Below are positions 15,398 through 24,080 of a stretch of 30,220 nt of DNA, piece by piece (within the stretch, counting starts at the first letter, position 1; each line of letters starts with the position of its first letter). The translations under genes were made by a program, and so were the position numbers. The stretch lies in the NCBI GenBank assembly GCA_002391185.1, contig DGRY01000016.1:8733-38952 (forward strand). Reading direction: 5' to 3'. The notes under the pieces are model-generated. The model was not told the origin of the DNA. It ran no database searches and was given only the letters and a program-made list of their open reading frames with translations. This DNA comes from Prevotella sp. UBA4376. Lineage in GTDB: Bacteria; Bacteroidota; Bacteroidia; Bacteroidales; Bacteroidaceae.

Positions 15398-15931
15398 ATG
15401 ATAGATATTATTACTGTTGCACAAACGAAAGCTTTTGCACGTCAGGATGGTGCATTTCTCGCACTGTTATGGATTGTAGCTTTTTTCTGCACTCTGTTTA
15501 TACCAGAGGGCTCATTTGGACGTTTGCTTACTTTGAGTACTCCTTTTTTTGTGATGTGGCGCTTGATTTCATTTAGAGACTATGCACTTGAAGGAGTGAT
15601 TTCTTATAGAAAAGCTCTTTATTATAGTGTATTTACTTTTCTTTATGCATCGTTCATTTTTGCTGTTATCCAATTCATATATTTCCGCTTTTTTGATAAC
15701 GGACAGTTTATGAGCTTTCTTAATTCTGTTGCCATGAATGTGATACAGACGTATAAAGAACAAGGTGTTGATATGCGAAATAGCATTTATGCAAACATTA
15801 GTCCTTTGCAGCAACTTTCACCTTTGAATCTTGCATTCGTTTTGATGATTCAAAATATAATACTTGGTTTCATCATGTCGGTAGGAATAGCTTTCATCGG
15901 AAGAATAATTAAAAGAAAACAAAAAATATAA
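15398..15931 (+). CDS. DUF4199 membrane protein
   Basis: A 177-residue protein with about four hydrophobic segments, resembling DUF4199, a Bacteroidetes family of unknown function often encoded just upstream of a GT2 glycosyltransferase. Visible are LWIVAFFCTLFIPEG, YALEGVISYRKALYYSVFTF, and a last membrane segment ending in a basic tail RIIKRKQKI. The start at 15398 is chosen because it lies 22 nt after a consensus -7 box; a longer frame from a TTG would overlap the promoter. It ends 2 nt before the GT2 gene, so the two are surely co-transcribed. It may help place or stabilise the glycosyltransferase in the inner membrane; that is inference from context. Confidence 0.82.
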   Translation: MIDIITVAQTKAFARQDGAFLALLWIVAFFCTLFIPEGSFGRLLTLSTPFFVMWRLISFRDYALEGVISYRKALYYSVFTFLYASFIFAVIQFIYFRFFDNGQFMSFLNSVAMNVIQTYKEQGVDMRNSIYANISPLQQLSPLNLAFVLMIQNIILGFIMSVGIAFIGRIIKRKQKI

Positions 15932-15933
15932 CT

Positions 15934-16896
15934 ATGGATATTTCTGTTATAGTGCCTCTATTTAACGAAGCTGAATCATTGCCTGAACTGCACAGCTGGA
16001 TTCAGCGCGTGATGAACGAGAATAAATTCAGTTATGAAATTATTTTCATTAACGATGGTTCTACAGATGAGTCGTGGAAGATTATAGAAGAATTAGCTAA
16101 TAAAGACAATAATGTTAAAGGGATTAAGTTCCGTCGTAATTACGGAAAGAGCCCTGCATTGTATTGCGGCTTTGAAGCAGCAGAAGGTGATGTTGTAATC
16201 ACTATGGATGCTGATCTGCAGGATTCACCAGATGAGATTCCTGAACTTTACAGAATGATAACAGAAGATGGGTATGATCTTGTTTCTGGATACAAAAAGA
16301 AACGTTACGACCCGTTATCTAAAACAATTCCTACAAAGCTTTTCAATGCTACGGCAAGAAAAATTTCAGGAGTGCATAACCTGCATGATTTCAACTGTGG
16401 CTTGAAGGCTTATCGTAAGGAGGTTGTTAAGAATATAGAGGTTTACGGAGAAATGCATCGATATATTCCGTTCCTTGCAAAAAATGCTGGCTTTGACAAG
16501 ATTGGTGAAAAGGTTGTTCATCATCAGGCACGCAAGTATGGAGTATCAAAATTTGGTATAAACCGCTTTGTAAATGGTTATCTTGATTTGCTTACTCTTT
16601 GGTTTCTTACCCATTATGGCAAGAAACCAATGCATGTGTTTGGTTTTATAGGCAGTTTGATTTTCTTCGTAGGATTTGTTGCTCTATGTTGGCTTTTGGT
16701 TGACAAGATTATAGCACTCACTAATGGCGTATATGGTGATTTGCTTAGCAATCACGCAAGTTTTTATATTGCACTTACTGCTATGTTGTTAGGTAGTCAG
16801 TTCTTTCTCGCAGGTTTCCTTGGTGATCTTATATCACGCCAAAATCCTCGTCGCAATGACTATCAGATAGAAAAGAAAATAAGAATCAACGGATAA
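15934..16896 (+). CDS. GT2 polyprenyl-phosphate glycosyltransferase (DPM1/GtrB-like)
   Basis: A 320-residue membrane-bound family 2 glycosyltransferase. The GT-A domain shows SVIVPLFNEAESLPEL at the N-terminus, FINDGSTDES, and the metal-binding DADLQDSPDEIPEL (Asp92, Asp94). Two hydrophobic segments near 230-255 and 275-300 anchor it, as in GtrB/ArnC/DPM1-type enzymes that move a sugar from a nucleotide donor to polyprenyl phosphate on the cytoplasmic side. The donor sugar cannot be read. It sits directly after the DUF4199 gene and before a lipoprotein and a beta-barrel gene, which suggests a role in building or modifying a surface glycan or lipid. Confidence 0.92.
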   Translation: MDISVIVPLFNEAESLPELHSWIQRVMNENKFSYEIIFINDGSTDESWKIIEELANKDNNVKGIKFRRNYGKSPALYCGFEAAEGDVVITMDADLQDSPDEIPELYRMITEDGYDLVSGYKKKRYDPLSKTIPTKLFNATARKISGVHNLHDFNCGLKAYRKEVVKNIEVYGEMHRYIPFLAKNAGFDKIGEKVVHHQARKYGVSKFGINRFVNGYLDLLTLWFLTHYGKKPMHVFGFIGSLIFFVGFVALCWLLVDKIIALTNGVYGDLLSNHASFYIALTAMLLGSQFFLAGFLGDLISRQNPRRNDYQIEKKIRING

Positions 16897-16920
16897 TCAC
16901 GTCTGGAGCAAAGAATAAAC

Positions 16921-17433
16921 ATGATGAAGAATAGCAAATACAAACATCTTGCAGGCTTGCTTATAAACGGCAAAGCATGGGTTGCTGCTATGGTTTTACT
17001 CGTTACAGCTTGCTCCAGCATAGACTGTCCTCTTAGCAGTCGTGTATATACAAAATACAAGTTGGCTGGAAAAGTTGATAAAATATCAGGTAAGTTGACT
17101 GCTATAATCGACCTTGGAGATGGGAATGACTCTACTTGGTTTAACCAGATTACTGCTGTTGATAGTTTTGAAATACCAATGAGTTATCAACGTGAAGAGG
17201 ATAAGATTAGACTTGTTCTTGAAAACGAAGACACCACTTACTACGATACGATTGTGGTAAAGAAAACAGATATGCCTCATTTCGAAGCTGTTGATTGTAG
17301 TCCTGCCTTTTTTCACCACATAGAAGGTATTGGCTATACCCGCAACTGTATTGACTCAATTGTAATCAACAACCCCAACGTAAATTATGATGCATCTAAG
17401 AGTACATTCTATATTTATTTCAAGAACATTTAG
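16921..17433 (+). CDS. Lipoprotein, probably DUF6452 family
   Basis: A 170-residue protein with a long n-region, a hydrophobic segment and a lipobox (LLVTAC, Cys31), so exported and lipidated. The mature part begins SSIDCPLSSRVYTKY and is predicted to be mostly beta, with short strands such as IRLVLENEDTTYYDTIVV. I believe it belongs to DUF6452, a Bacteroidales lipoprotein family, but this is from memory of the pattern. No catalytic motif is visible. Its last 47 nt overlap the 5' end of the next gene in another frame, an unusually long overlap that suggests tight coupling of the two products. Confidence 0.75.
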   Translation: MMKNSKYKHLAGLLINGKAWVAAMVLLVTACSSIDCPLSSRVYTKYKLAGKVDKISGKLTAIIDLGDGNDSTWFNQITAVDSFEIPMSYQREEDKIRLVLENEDTTYYDTIVVKKTDMPHFEAVDCSPAFFHHIEGIGYTRNCIDSIVINNPNVNYDASKSTFYIYFKNI

Positions 17434-18088
17434 CATTTGTATCATCTTTATGATGATGCTGAGTACCTATGCACAGGGAAACCGCAGCAATAAAAAAATT
17501 ATTGCCGAAGTTGATACAATACCATTCTATAGAGGTGTTGCAGTATCTGTTGATCTTGTTGGACCTGCAGAAATGTTGTTTGGTGATTACGGACAGTATG
17601 AAGCATCAGCACGAATAAATATCAAAGATAAATATTTTCCTGTAGTTGAACTTGGCTTAGGAAAAGCCAATGCTGAGGACATTGCAACACAGCTAACTTA
17701 TAAGACAAGTGCACCTTATGCAAGAATAGGTGTTGATTTCAATCTGATGAAGAACAAACATGATATTTATCGACTCTTAGGCGGTGTGCGTTATGCCTAT
17801 ACCGATTTTAAATATGATGTTGTAAGTCCGAGTATCACTGATCCTGTGTGGAAAGACCAGGTTGAGTACAATGCAGAAGGAGTAAAATGTAACTACCATT
17901 GGCTCGAATTTTCTTTCGGAGTTGATGCTAAAATATGGGGACCGGTGCGCATGGGATGGACTGTAAGATATCGTAAGAAACTATTTGGAAAGGCTGGCGA
18001 TTTCGGTGAACCGTGGTACGTTCCTGGTTTTGGAAAGAGTGGTGGCACTAGATTAGGAGGCACATTCAATGTTACTTTTGAACTGTAG
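17387..18088 (+). CDS. Outer-membrane beta-barrel-like protein, probably DUF6048 family
   Basis: A 233-residue protein with an N-terminal signal peptide (IFISRTFSICIIFMMMLSTYAQ, cleaved before GNRSNKK) and alternating aromatic beta strands typical of small porin-like barrels (YFPVVELGLGKANAED, APYARIGVDFNLM, YRLLGGVRYAYTDFKYDVV), ending in the terminal strand GGTFNVTFEL. The pattern fits DUF6048. The start at 17387 (or the adjacent ATG at 17390) gives a full signal peptide; ATG 17450 would remove most of it, so the 47-nt overlap with the lipoprotein gene appears real. Together they may be a barrel with its partner lipoprotein. Confidence 0.72.
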   Translation: MMHLRVHSIFISRTFSICIIFMMMLSTYAQGNRSNKKIIAEVDTIPFYRGVAVSVDLVGPAEMLFGDYGQYEASARINIKDKYFPVVELGLGKANAEDIATQLTYKTSAPYARIGVDFNLMKNKHDIYRLLGGVRYAYTDFKYDVVSPSITDPVWKDQVEYNAEGVKCNYHWLEFSFGVDAKIWGPVRMGWTVRYRKKLFGKAGDFGEPWYVPGFGKSGGTRLGGTFNVTFEL

Positions 18089-18117
18089 CATTTGTTTTAT
18101 AACACATTATTTACAGC

Positions 18118-19134
18118 ATGAAGAAAAATAAGCTTTTGTGGCAGATACCTTTTCTGCTTATTCTGATATTAGGTACAATATGGATAATCAATAGCCAAAG
18201 AAATACTCCATATCAGCACAATGAAGGGTTTATCTTTGGAACTGTTTATCATATAACTTATCAGTATGATGATGATCTGAATAATGAGATCGTCCAGACT
18301 CTTCATGATGTGGATGAGTCTTTGTCGCCATTTAATAAAACATCTATAATATCAAAAGTTAACAGAAACGAGAACGTTTCTACTAATAAGATGTTTGACG
18401 ATGTGTTCCTGTTAGCACAGAAGATTTCAGACAACACCGATGGATGTTTTGATATTACTGTTGCGCCTTTGGTAAACGCCTGGGGGTTTGGATTTAAAAA
18501 TGGAAAAACTCCTTCTAAGCAACAGGTTGATTCCCTGCGTTCACTTGTTGGTTTTAATAAGGTGAAACTACAGAATCATAAGGTTATAAAAGCTGACAGT
18601 AGAATAATGCTTGATTGTTCGGCTATTGCCAAAGGCTATGGCTCTGATATGGTTGCCAGAATGCTTGAAAGAAAAGGAATACAAAATTATATGATTGAAA
18701 TTGGAGGAGAGGTTGTCACACATGGCATTAGCGAGAAACGCGTGCCATGGAAAATAGGTGTGACCAAACCTTCGGATGATAGTTTGAATACAAGTCAGGA
18801 ACTGCAGACTGTTCTCAATATAACAGATAAGGCAATGGCTACAAGTGGAAATTATAGAAATTTCTACTATAAAGGTGGTAAGAAGTATGCTCACACTATA
18901 GACCCACAAACAGGATATCCTGTGCAGCATAGCCTGCTTTCGGCTACTGTTCTTACCAAGAGTTGTGCTACAGCTGATGCATATGCTACTGCATTTATGG
19001 TTATGGGAATAGAAAAGGCAAAGGCTATTTTATCTAAGCATCCTGAGTTGATGGCTTATTTTATCTATTCGGATAATAGGGGAGAACTGAAAGTGTGGTT
19101 TTCGCCAAGTCTAAAGGATAAGATTCTAAAGTAA
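18118..19134 (+). CDS. apbE: FAD:protein FMN transferase ApbE
   Basis: A 338-residue enzyme that attaches FMN covalently to a Thr/Ser of exported flavoproteins, such as subunits of RNF or NQR. An N-terminal hydrophobic segment (LLWQIPFLLILILGTIWII) without a lipobox Cys suggests a membrane anchor rather than a lipoprotein. Family signatures: FGTVYHITY, FDITVAPLVNAWGFG, LDCSAIAKGYGSDMV, YMIEIGGEVVTHG, HTIDPQTGYPV and the metal-site region SCATADAYATAFMVMG. Length is normal. It begins 29 nt after the beta-barrel gene on the same strand. No target flavoprotein gene is recognisable in this window. Confidence 0.94.
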   Translation: MKKNKLLWQIPFLLILILGTIWIINSQRNTPYQHNEGFIFGTVYHITYQYDDDLNNEIVQTLHDVDESLSPFNKTSIISKVNRNENVSTNKMFDDVFLLAQKISDNTDGCFDITVAPLVNAWGFGFKNGKTPSKQQVDSLRSLVGFNKVKLQNHKVIKADSRIMLDCSAIAKGYGSDMVARMLERKGIQNYMIEIGGEVVTHGISEKRVPWKIGVTKPSDDSLNTSQELQTVLNITDKAMATSGNYRNFYYKGGKKYAHTIDPQTGYPVQHSLLSATVLTKSCATADAYATAFMVMGIEKAKAILSKHPELMAYFIYSDNRGELKVWFSPSLKDKILK

Positions 19135-19167
19135 TAGTTTGAAAAGTTTCCTTTTTTACTTAAAAAC

Positions 19168-19848
19168 ATGAATAAAGAGGGACTGCAAATATATGATAGA
19201 TTACTGGAGTTGCCGTTGTTTCAGGGTATGAATCACCCTGATTTGGCTTCTGTTATCGGGCATACGCGTTTCGGTTTTCTAAAGCTTCCTTCTCAAAAAA
19301 TTGTTGTGAAGGAAAATGATTTATGTTTGGAACTTATTTTTCTGGTTTCGGGTATTGTAAATGTCACTACAACATCTGATGATTACGGATACACTATAAC
19401 TGAAGAACTCAAGGCTCCTGCTATTCTGCAGCCGGAGCACATCTTTGGACTTACTCAGCGATTCACAAAGACTTTTACGACTATTAATCCATGTAGTTTC
19501 ATCACTCTTGATCGTGAAGAGACAAAGAAACTAAGTGACAAATATGATATTTTTCGCATCAACTTATTAAATATCATATCTACGCAAAGTCAAAAACTTC
19601 AACGCAATTTATTGAGAAAGTATCCGGCTTCGCTTGAAGAACGTATTGTAAATTGGATTCGTTTTCGTTGTCTCACCCCTGTTGGGCATAAAAACATAAA
19701 GATCAAGATGACTCAGCTGGCGAAAGAAATCAATGATTCTCGTCTTGATGTTTCGCGAGCCTTGAACAGACTTGAAACGCAAGGCTGGCTTACGCTGTCA
19801 CGTGGACATATTGATATTCCATCAATAGAATCTGCTTTTGATTTATAA
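19168..19848 (+). CDS. Crp/Fnr-family transcriptional regulator
   Basis: A 226-residue regulator with an N-terminal cyclic-nucleotide-binding-like beta-barrel (about 15-125) and a C-terminal winged helix-turn-helix (about 150-215; MTQLAKEINDSRLDVSRALN, then RLETQGWLTLSRGHIDI). The phosphate-binding signature that holds cAMP in Crp is not present, and the N-terminal cysteine cluster of Fnr is missing, so neither cAMP nor an iron-sulfur cluster is an obvious ligand. It starts 33 nt after apbE and no promoter is visible in between, so it probably ends the operon that begins at 15398. It may regulate that operon; no binding site was identified. Confidence 0.9.
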   Translation: MNKEGLQIYDRLLELPLFQGMNHPDLASVIGHTRFGFLKLPSQKIVVKENDLCLELIFLVSGIVNVTTTSDDYGYTITEELKAPAILQPEHIFGLTQRFTKTFTTINPCSFITLDREETKKLSDKYDIFRINLLNIISTQSQKLQRNLLRKYPASLEERIVNWIRFRCLTPVGHKNIKIKMTQLAKEINDSRLDVSRALNRLETQGWLTLSRGHIDIPSIESAFDL

Positions 19849-19872
19849 TTAGTTAAAACTTTCTTCTAAAAC

Positions 19873-19903
19873 TTTGTTATTTCAGGCATTTAGTTTATCT
19901 TTG
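19873..19903 (+). promoter_or_regulatory. Promoter of the M3 peptidase gene
   Basis: A TTTG -33 box (19873-19876), 19-nt gap and TATCTTTG -7 box (19896-19903) lie 20 nt before the ATG at 19924. This probably drives the run of genes down to 24610. Confidence 0.78.
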
Positions 19904-19923
19904 CATAAAACATAGATGTTAGT

Positions 19924-22005
19924 ATGACAAATAGTGAATTAGAGAAAGAAAACCGAGAGAATCCTTTTTTCGTTTCATATAATACACCACACGACACGGT
20001 TCCATTTAATCGCATTAAGACTTCTGATTATGAAGAAGCCTTTATGGAAGGTATTCGTCGTGACAATGAGGAGATAGATAAGATAATCAACGATCCTGAA
20101 CCACCTACATTTGACAATACCCTTGCACGTGTGGATTTAACCAAAGGAGAACATTATTACGACTTGCTTGATAGAGTAAGTAGTGTTTTTTCTTGCATGC
20201 TTAGTGCAGAAACAAACGATGAACTAGATGCTTTAGCACAGAAGATAAGTCCTATACTTACAGAACATAGTAATGATGTTAGCCTCAATCCTAAACTTTT
20301 TGCACGTATAAAAGCTGTTTACGATAATCCTGATCGTGAGCTTACTGCAGAAGAGCAAATGCTTCTTGAAAAAAGTTATGATGGATTTGTTAGAAGCGGT
20401 GCACTTCTTGATCAGGAAGGAAAGGATAAATTACGTAAACTAACAGAGGAAGCTTCTATTCTGTCTTTGCAGTTTTCACAGAATCTTTTGAAAGAAAACA
20501 AGGCATATACGCTTCATATTGTTGACGAAAAGCAGCTTGATGGACTGCCAGATACAGCTAAAGAGGCTGCAGCACATACTGCAAAAGAAAATGGTAAAGA
20601 CGGATGGTTGTTTACACTTGACTATCCTAGTTATTCTCCATTCATGACATATTCAACACAGCGAGAACTGCGCAAACAAATGTATATGGCTCGCAACACG
20701 GTGTGTACTCATGACAATACGGAGAATAATGTTGAAATATGTAAGAGATTGATAAATCTTCGTAGAGAGATAGCACAGCTTTTGGGCTATGAAACTTATG
20801 CTGATTATGTTTTGAAGCATCGCATGGCAAGCAATATCGGAAATGTATATGAATTGCTTGACAATCTCATTGATGCATACAAACCAACAGCTATTAACGA
20901 GCTCAAAGAAATAGAAGCAAAGGCTAAAGCTATGGAAGGGGATGAATTTCAGCTTATGCCTTGGGACTTTGGATTTTATAGTCATAAACTGCAGTTAGAG
21001 AAGTATAATCTTGATGCAGAGATGTTGCGTCCTTATTTCCAACTTGACAAGGTTATAGATGGCGTATTTGGACTCGCAAACAAACTTTATGGTATCACCT
21101 TTAAGGAAAACACAGATATTCAAGTTTATCATCCAGATGTGAAGGCATACGAGGTTTTTGATAAGGATGGTAGTTATCTTGCTGTGTTCTATGCTGATTT
21201 CTATCCTCGTAAGGGCAAGCAAGGAGGGGCATGGATGACAGAATTTAAAGGTCAGTGGATTACTCGTAAGGGAGAAAACTCAAGACCGCATGTGAGTGTT
21301 GTCATGAATCTCACAAAGCCAACGGAAAAAAAGCCTGCCCTTCTCACTCTTAGTGAGGTTGAGACATTCCTTCATGAGTTTGGACATTCGCTTCACGGAA
21401 TGTTTGCCAATACACGCTTTGAAAGTCTTAGTGGAACAAATGTGTGGTGGGATTTCGTGGAATTGCCAAGTCAGTTCATGGAGAATTATGCTATAGAGAA
21501 GGATTTTCTGCGCACCTTTGCATTCCACTACCAAACTGGTGAACCTATTCCTGACGATATTATTGACCGCATACATAAAAGCAGAAACTATCTTGCAGGC
21601 TACAACTGTTTACGACAAGTTAGCTTTGGATTGCTTGATATGGCATACTACACCAAGAAAGATGCTTTTACCGATGAAATACTGCCATTTGAGAAGAAGG
21701 CATGGGAAAAAGCGATTATAAGTCCACAGCTTCAAGACACATGTATGACTGTACAATTCAGTCATATCATGGCAGGTGGTTATGCTGCCGGTTACTATAG
21801 CTATAAGTGGGCAGAGGTGCTTGATGCTGATGCTTTCAGTATGTTCAAAGAAAATGGTATTTTTAACCAGGATACTGCACAGAGTTTCCGTGATAACATT
21901 CTTAGTAGGGGTGGTACAGAACATCCTATGACTCTCTATACACGTTTTCGTGGACGTAAACCAACAATAGACGCATTACTAAAAAGAAATGGAATCAAAA
22001 AGTAA
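19924..22005 (+). CDS. dcp: M3-family metallopeptidase (peptidyl-dipeptidase Dcp-like)
   Basis: A 693-residue zinc peptidase of the M3 (thimet oligopeptidase) family, close in length to Dcp and oligopeptidase A. The zinc motif is HEFGH (His484, Glu485, His488) with the third ligand Glu513 in FVELPSQFMENY, the 29-residue spacing from the first His seen in E. coli Dcp. ENPFFVSYNTPHDTVPF at the N-terminus and MAGGYAAGYYSYKWAEVLDADAF near the C-terminus are typical. There is no signal peptide, so it is probably cytoplasmic and trims short peptides. Its 3' end overlaps the dCMP deaminase gene by 17 nt in another frame, suggesting coupled translation. Confidence 0.93.
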   Translation: MTNSELEKENRENPFFVSYNTPHDTVPFNRIKTSDYEEAFMEGIRRDNEEIDKIINDPEPPTFDNTLARVDLTKGEHYYDLLDRVSSVFSCMLSAETNDELDALAQKISPILTEHSNDVSLNPKLFARIKAVYDNPDRELTAEEQMLLEKSYDGFVRSGALLDQEGKDKLRKLTEEASILSLQFSQNLLKENKAYTLHIVDEKQLDGLPDTAKEAAAHTAKENGKDGWLFTLDYPSYSPFMTYSTQRELRKQMYMARNTVCTHDNTENNVEICKRLINLRREIAQLLGYETYADYVLKHRMASNIGNVYELLDNLIDAYKPTAINELKEIEAKAKAMEGDEFQLMPWDFGFYSHKLQLEKYNLDAEMLRPYFQLDKVIDGVFGLANKLYGITFKENTDIQVYHPDVKAYEVFDKDGSYLAVFYADFYPRKGKQGGAWMTEFKGQWITRKGENSRPHVSVVMNLTKPTEKKPALLTLSEVETFLHEFGHSLHGMFANTRFESLSGTNVWWDFVELPSQFMENYAIEKDFLRTFAFHYQTGEPIPDDIIDRIHKSRNYLAGYNCLRQVSFGLLDMAYYTKKDAFTDEILPFEKKAWEKAIISPQLQDTCMTVQFSHIMAGGYAAGYYSYKWAEVLDADAFSMFKENGIFNQDTAQSFRDNILSRGGTEHPMTLYTRFRGRKPTIDALLKRNGIKK

Positions 22006-22426
22006 ACAAGATAAACTTGATGAACGATACCTGCGCATGGCGCGTATATGGGCTGAAAACAGCTATTGTCAGCGTAGAAAGGTGGGGGCTCTTGTTGTCA
22101 AAGACAAGATGATTATATCAGATGGCTATAATGGTACACCAAGTGGTTTTGAAAATGTATGCGAAGATGACAATAATGTCACAAAACCTTATGTTCTTCA
22201 TGCCGAAGCAAATGCCATTACCAAACTGGCTCGTAGCAATAACAACAGTGATGGCAGTACACTTTATGTTACAGCATCTCCATGTATAGAGTGTGCAAAG
22301 CTAATCATCCAATCTGGTATAAAACGTGTCGTTTATGGAGAAAAATACCGTCTTACTGACGGTATTGAACTCATGGAGCGTGCTGGAATAGAGATTGTTT
22401 ACAAAGACATTGAAGATTTGAAATAG
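21989..22426 (+). CDS. dCMP deaminase family protein
   Basis: A 145-residue zinc-dependent deaminase of the CDA fold. The active site has HAE (His71, Glu73) and PCIEC (Cys99, Cys102). The N-terminal block YCQRRKVGALVVKDKMIISDGYNGTPSG is characteristic of dCMP deaminase / ComEB proteins rather than cytidine or tRNA adenosine deaminases. The likely reaction is dCMP to dUMP, feeding thymidylate synthesis. It starts inside the 3' end of the peptidase gene and is followed 22 nt later by the S41 protease gene; linkage to the S41 protease gene is common in Bacteroidales. Confidence 0.92.
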   Translation: MESKSKQDKLDERYLRMARIWAENSYCQRRKVGALVVKDKMIISDGYNGTPSGFENVCEDDNNVTKPYVLHAEANAITKLARSNNNSDGSTLYVTASPCIECAKLIIQSGIKRVVYGEKYRLTDGIELMERAGIEIVYKDIEDLK

Positions 22427-22448
22427 CGTAGAAACGCAATAGTATGTT

Positions 22449-24080
22449 ATGGAGAATATGAACAAAAATAACCGCTATATGCCCCTGATTATGGCGCTTT
22501 GCGTTGTGGTTGGCATTATGATTGGTACATTTTATGCCAATCATTTCTCGGGCAACAGATTAAATATTATCAATTCGGGAAGCAGTCGTCTTAACGATCT
22601 TCTGCACATTATTGAAGATCAATATGTTGATAAGGTTAATATCGACTCTCTTGTGGATGGTGCTATTCCGCAGATTTTGGCAGAACTTGATCCTCATTCG
22701 GTTTATATCAGTGCAAAGGAAGTGCAAACAACCAATGACGAGTTAAAGGGTAGTTTCTCGGGTGTAGGTATTGAGTTTACTATTAACGAAGACACTATTA
22801 GAGTGCAGAATGTCATCAAGAATGGACCGGCAGAACGTGCTGGTATTCTTGCTGGAGACAAAGTAGTAACTATTGATGACAAACCTTTTGTTGGTAAAAT
22901 AGTAACTACAGAAGAGGCTATGCACCGTCTAAAAGGTCCAAAGGATTCAAAAGTAAAAATTGGTGTTATCCGTTATGGACAGACAAAAATAACGCAGTTT
23001 ACCGTTACACGTGGAGATATTCCACAGAAGAGTATCACTGCAACCTATATGGTTGATGATAGTACAGGATATATTAGAATAAAGAATTTTGGTGAGACAA
23101 CATATCCAGAGTTGCTTATCTCGCTGGCTAAGCTACAGCAAGAGGGATTCCAAAATCTTATTATAGACCTTCGTGATAACACAGGAGGTTATTTACAGAG
23201 TGCTGTTCAAATGGCAAACGAGTTCTTGCCAAAGAATAAACTTATTGTATATACACAAGGTCGTAAGAGTCCGCGTCAGGATTATCGCTCGGATGGTCGT
23301 GGAAGCTATCAGCAGATACCCCTTGTAGTGCTTATCAATGAGTTTTCTGCATCTGCATCAGAGATTTTTGCAGGTGCGATACAGGATAATGATCGTGGTA
23401 CAATTATTGGACGTCGTTCATTTGGTAAAGGACTTGTTCAGCAGCAAATTGCTTTCCGTGATGGCAGTATGATTCGTCTAACTGTTGCACGCTATTATAC
23501 TCCTTCAGGCCGTTGCATTCAGAAACCATATACTAGTGGTGATGACAGCAGCTATGAGAGAGATTTGCTCACACGCTATCAGCATGGTGAAATTTATTCA
23601 CAGGATAGTATAAAACACTCAGGTAAGCCATATTACACAAATAATGGTCGAGTAGTGTATGGTGGTGGAGGTATTACTCCTGATATCTTTGTTCCTGAAG
23701 ATACTACAGCATATACCTCTTACTATTTACAGTCACCTAAATACATCATGCAATTTGCTTATAGCTACACTGACGATAATCGTTTGAAACTGAACAATTT
23801 CAAAGAAATGACAGAGATGAGCGATTATCTGCAAAAACAAAATATGGTTGACAAGTTTGCTACATGGGCTAATAAACGAGGATTGCAGCGTAGAAACTTG
23901 ATGATAAAGAAAAGTCATCATCTGCTTGAACGATACATTAATAGTCGTATAATATACAACATTCTTGATGAAGAAGCGTGGTCTGAGTATATTAATCTTG
24001 ATGATCCTGTTATAGCAAAGGCAAAGGAAGTGTTCTTTAAGCGGGAGGCTTTCCCTAAGAAACCGATAAAAAAGAAATGA
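22449..24080 (+). CDS. S41 C-terminal processing peptidase
   Basis: A 543-residue serine protease of the CtpA/Prc family. A hydrophobic N-terminal segment (MPLIMALCVVVGIMIGTFYA) anchors or exports it, so it acts in the periplasm. A PDZ domain lies at about 85-170 (GVGIEFTINEDTIRVQNVI, ERAGILAGDKVVTIDDKPF). The catalytic domain has the serine motif FSASASEIFAG (Ser300-Ser304 region) and Lys327 in SFGKGLVQQQ. About 150 residues beyond the usual core form a C-terminal extension common in Bacteroidetes members. It overlaps the next gene by 4 nt (ATGA). An in-frame ATG at 22458 is an equally plausible start. Confidence 0.93.
   Translation: MENMNKNNRYMPLIMALCVVVGIMIGTFYANHFSGNRLNIINSGSSRLNDLLHIIEDQYVDKVNIDSLVDGAIPQILAELDPHSVYISAKEVQTTNDELKGSFSGVGIEFTINEDTIRVQNVIKNGPAERAGILAGDKVVTIDDKPFVGKIVTTEEAMHRLKGPKDSKVKIGVIRYGQTKITQFTVTRGDIPQKSITATYMVDDSTGYIRIKNFGETTYPELLISLAKLQQEGFQNLIIDLRDNTGGYLQSAVQMANEFLPKNKLIVYTQGRKSPRQDYRSDGRGSYQQIPLVVLINEFSASASEIFAGAIQDNDRGTIIGRRSFGKGLVQQQIAFRDGSMIRLTVARYYTPSGRCIQKPYTSGDDSSYERDLLTRYQHGEIYSQDSIKHSGKPYYTNNGRVVYGGGGITPDIFVPEDTTAYTSYYLQSPKYIMQFAYSYTDDNRLKLNNFKEMTEMSDYLQKQNMVDKFATWANKRGLQRRNLMIKKSHHLLERYINSRIIYNILDEEAWSEYINLDDPVIAKAKEVFFKREAFPKKPIKKK

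Noticed and set aside
19168..19848. Oxygen-sensing Fnr identity for the Crp/Fnr-family gene
   Set aside because: The N-terminal cysteine cluster needed for the iron-sulfur centre is absent.
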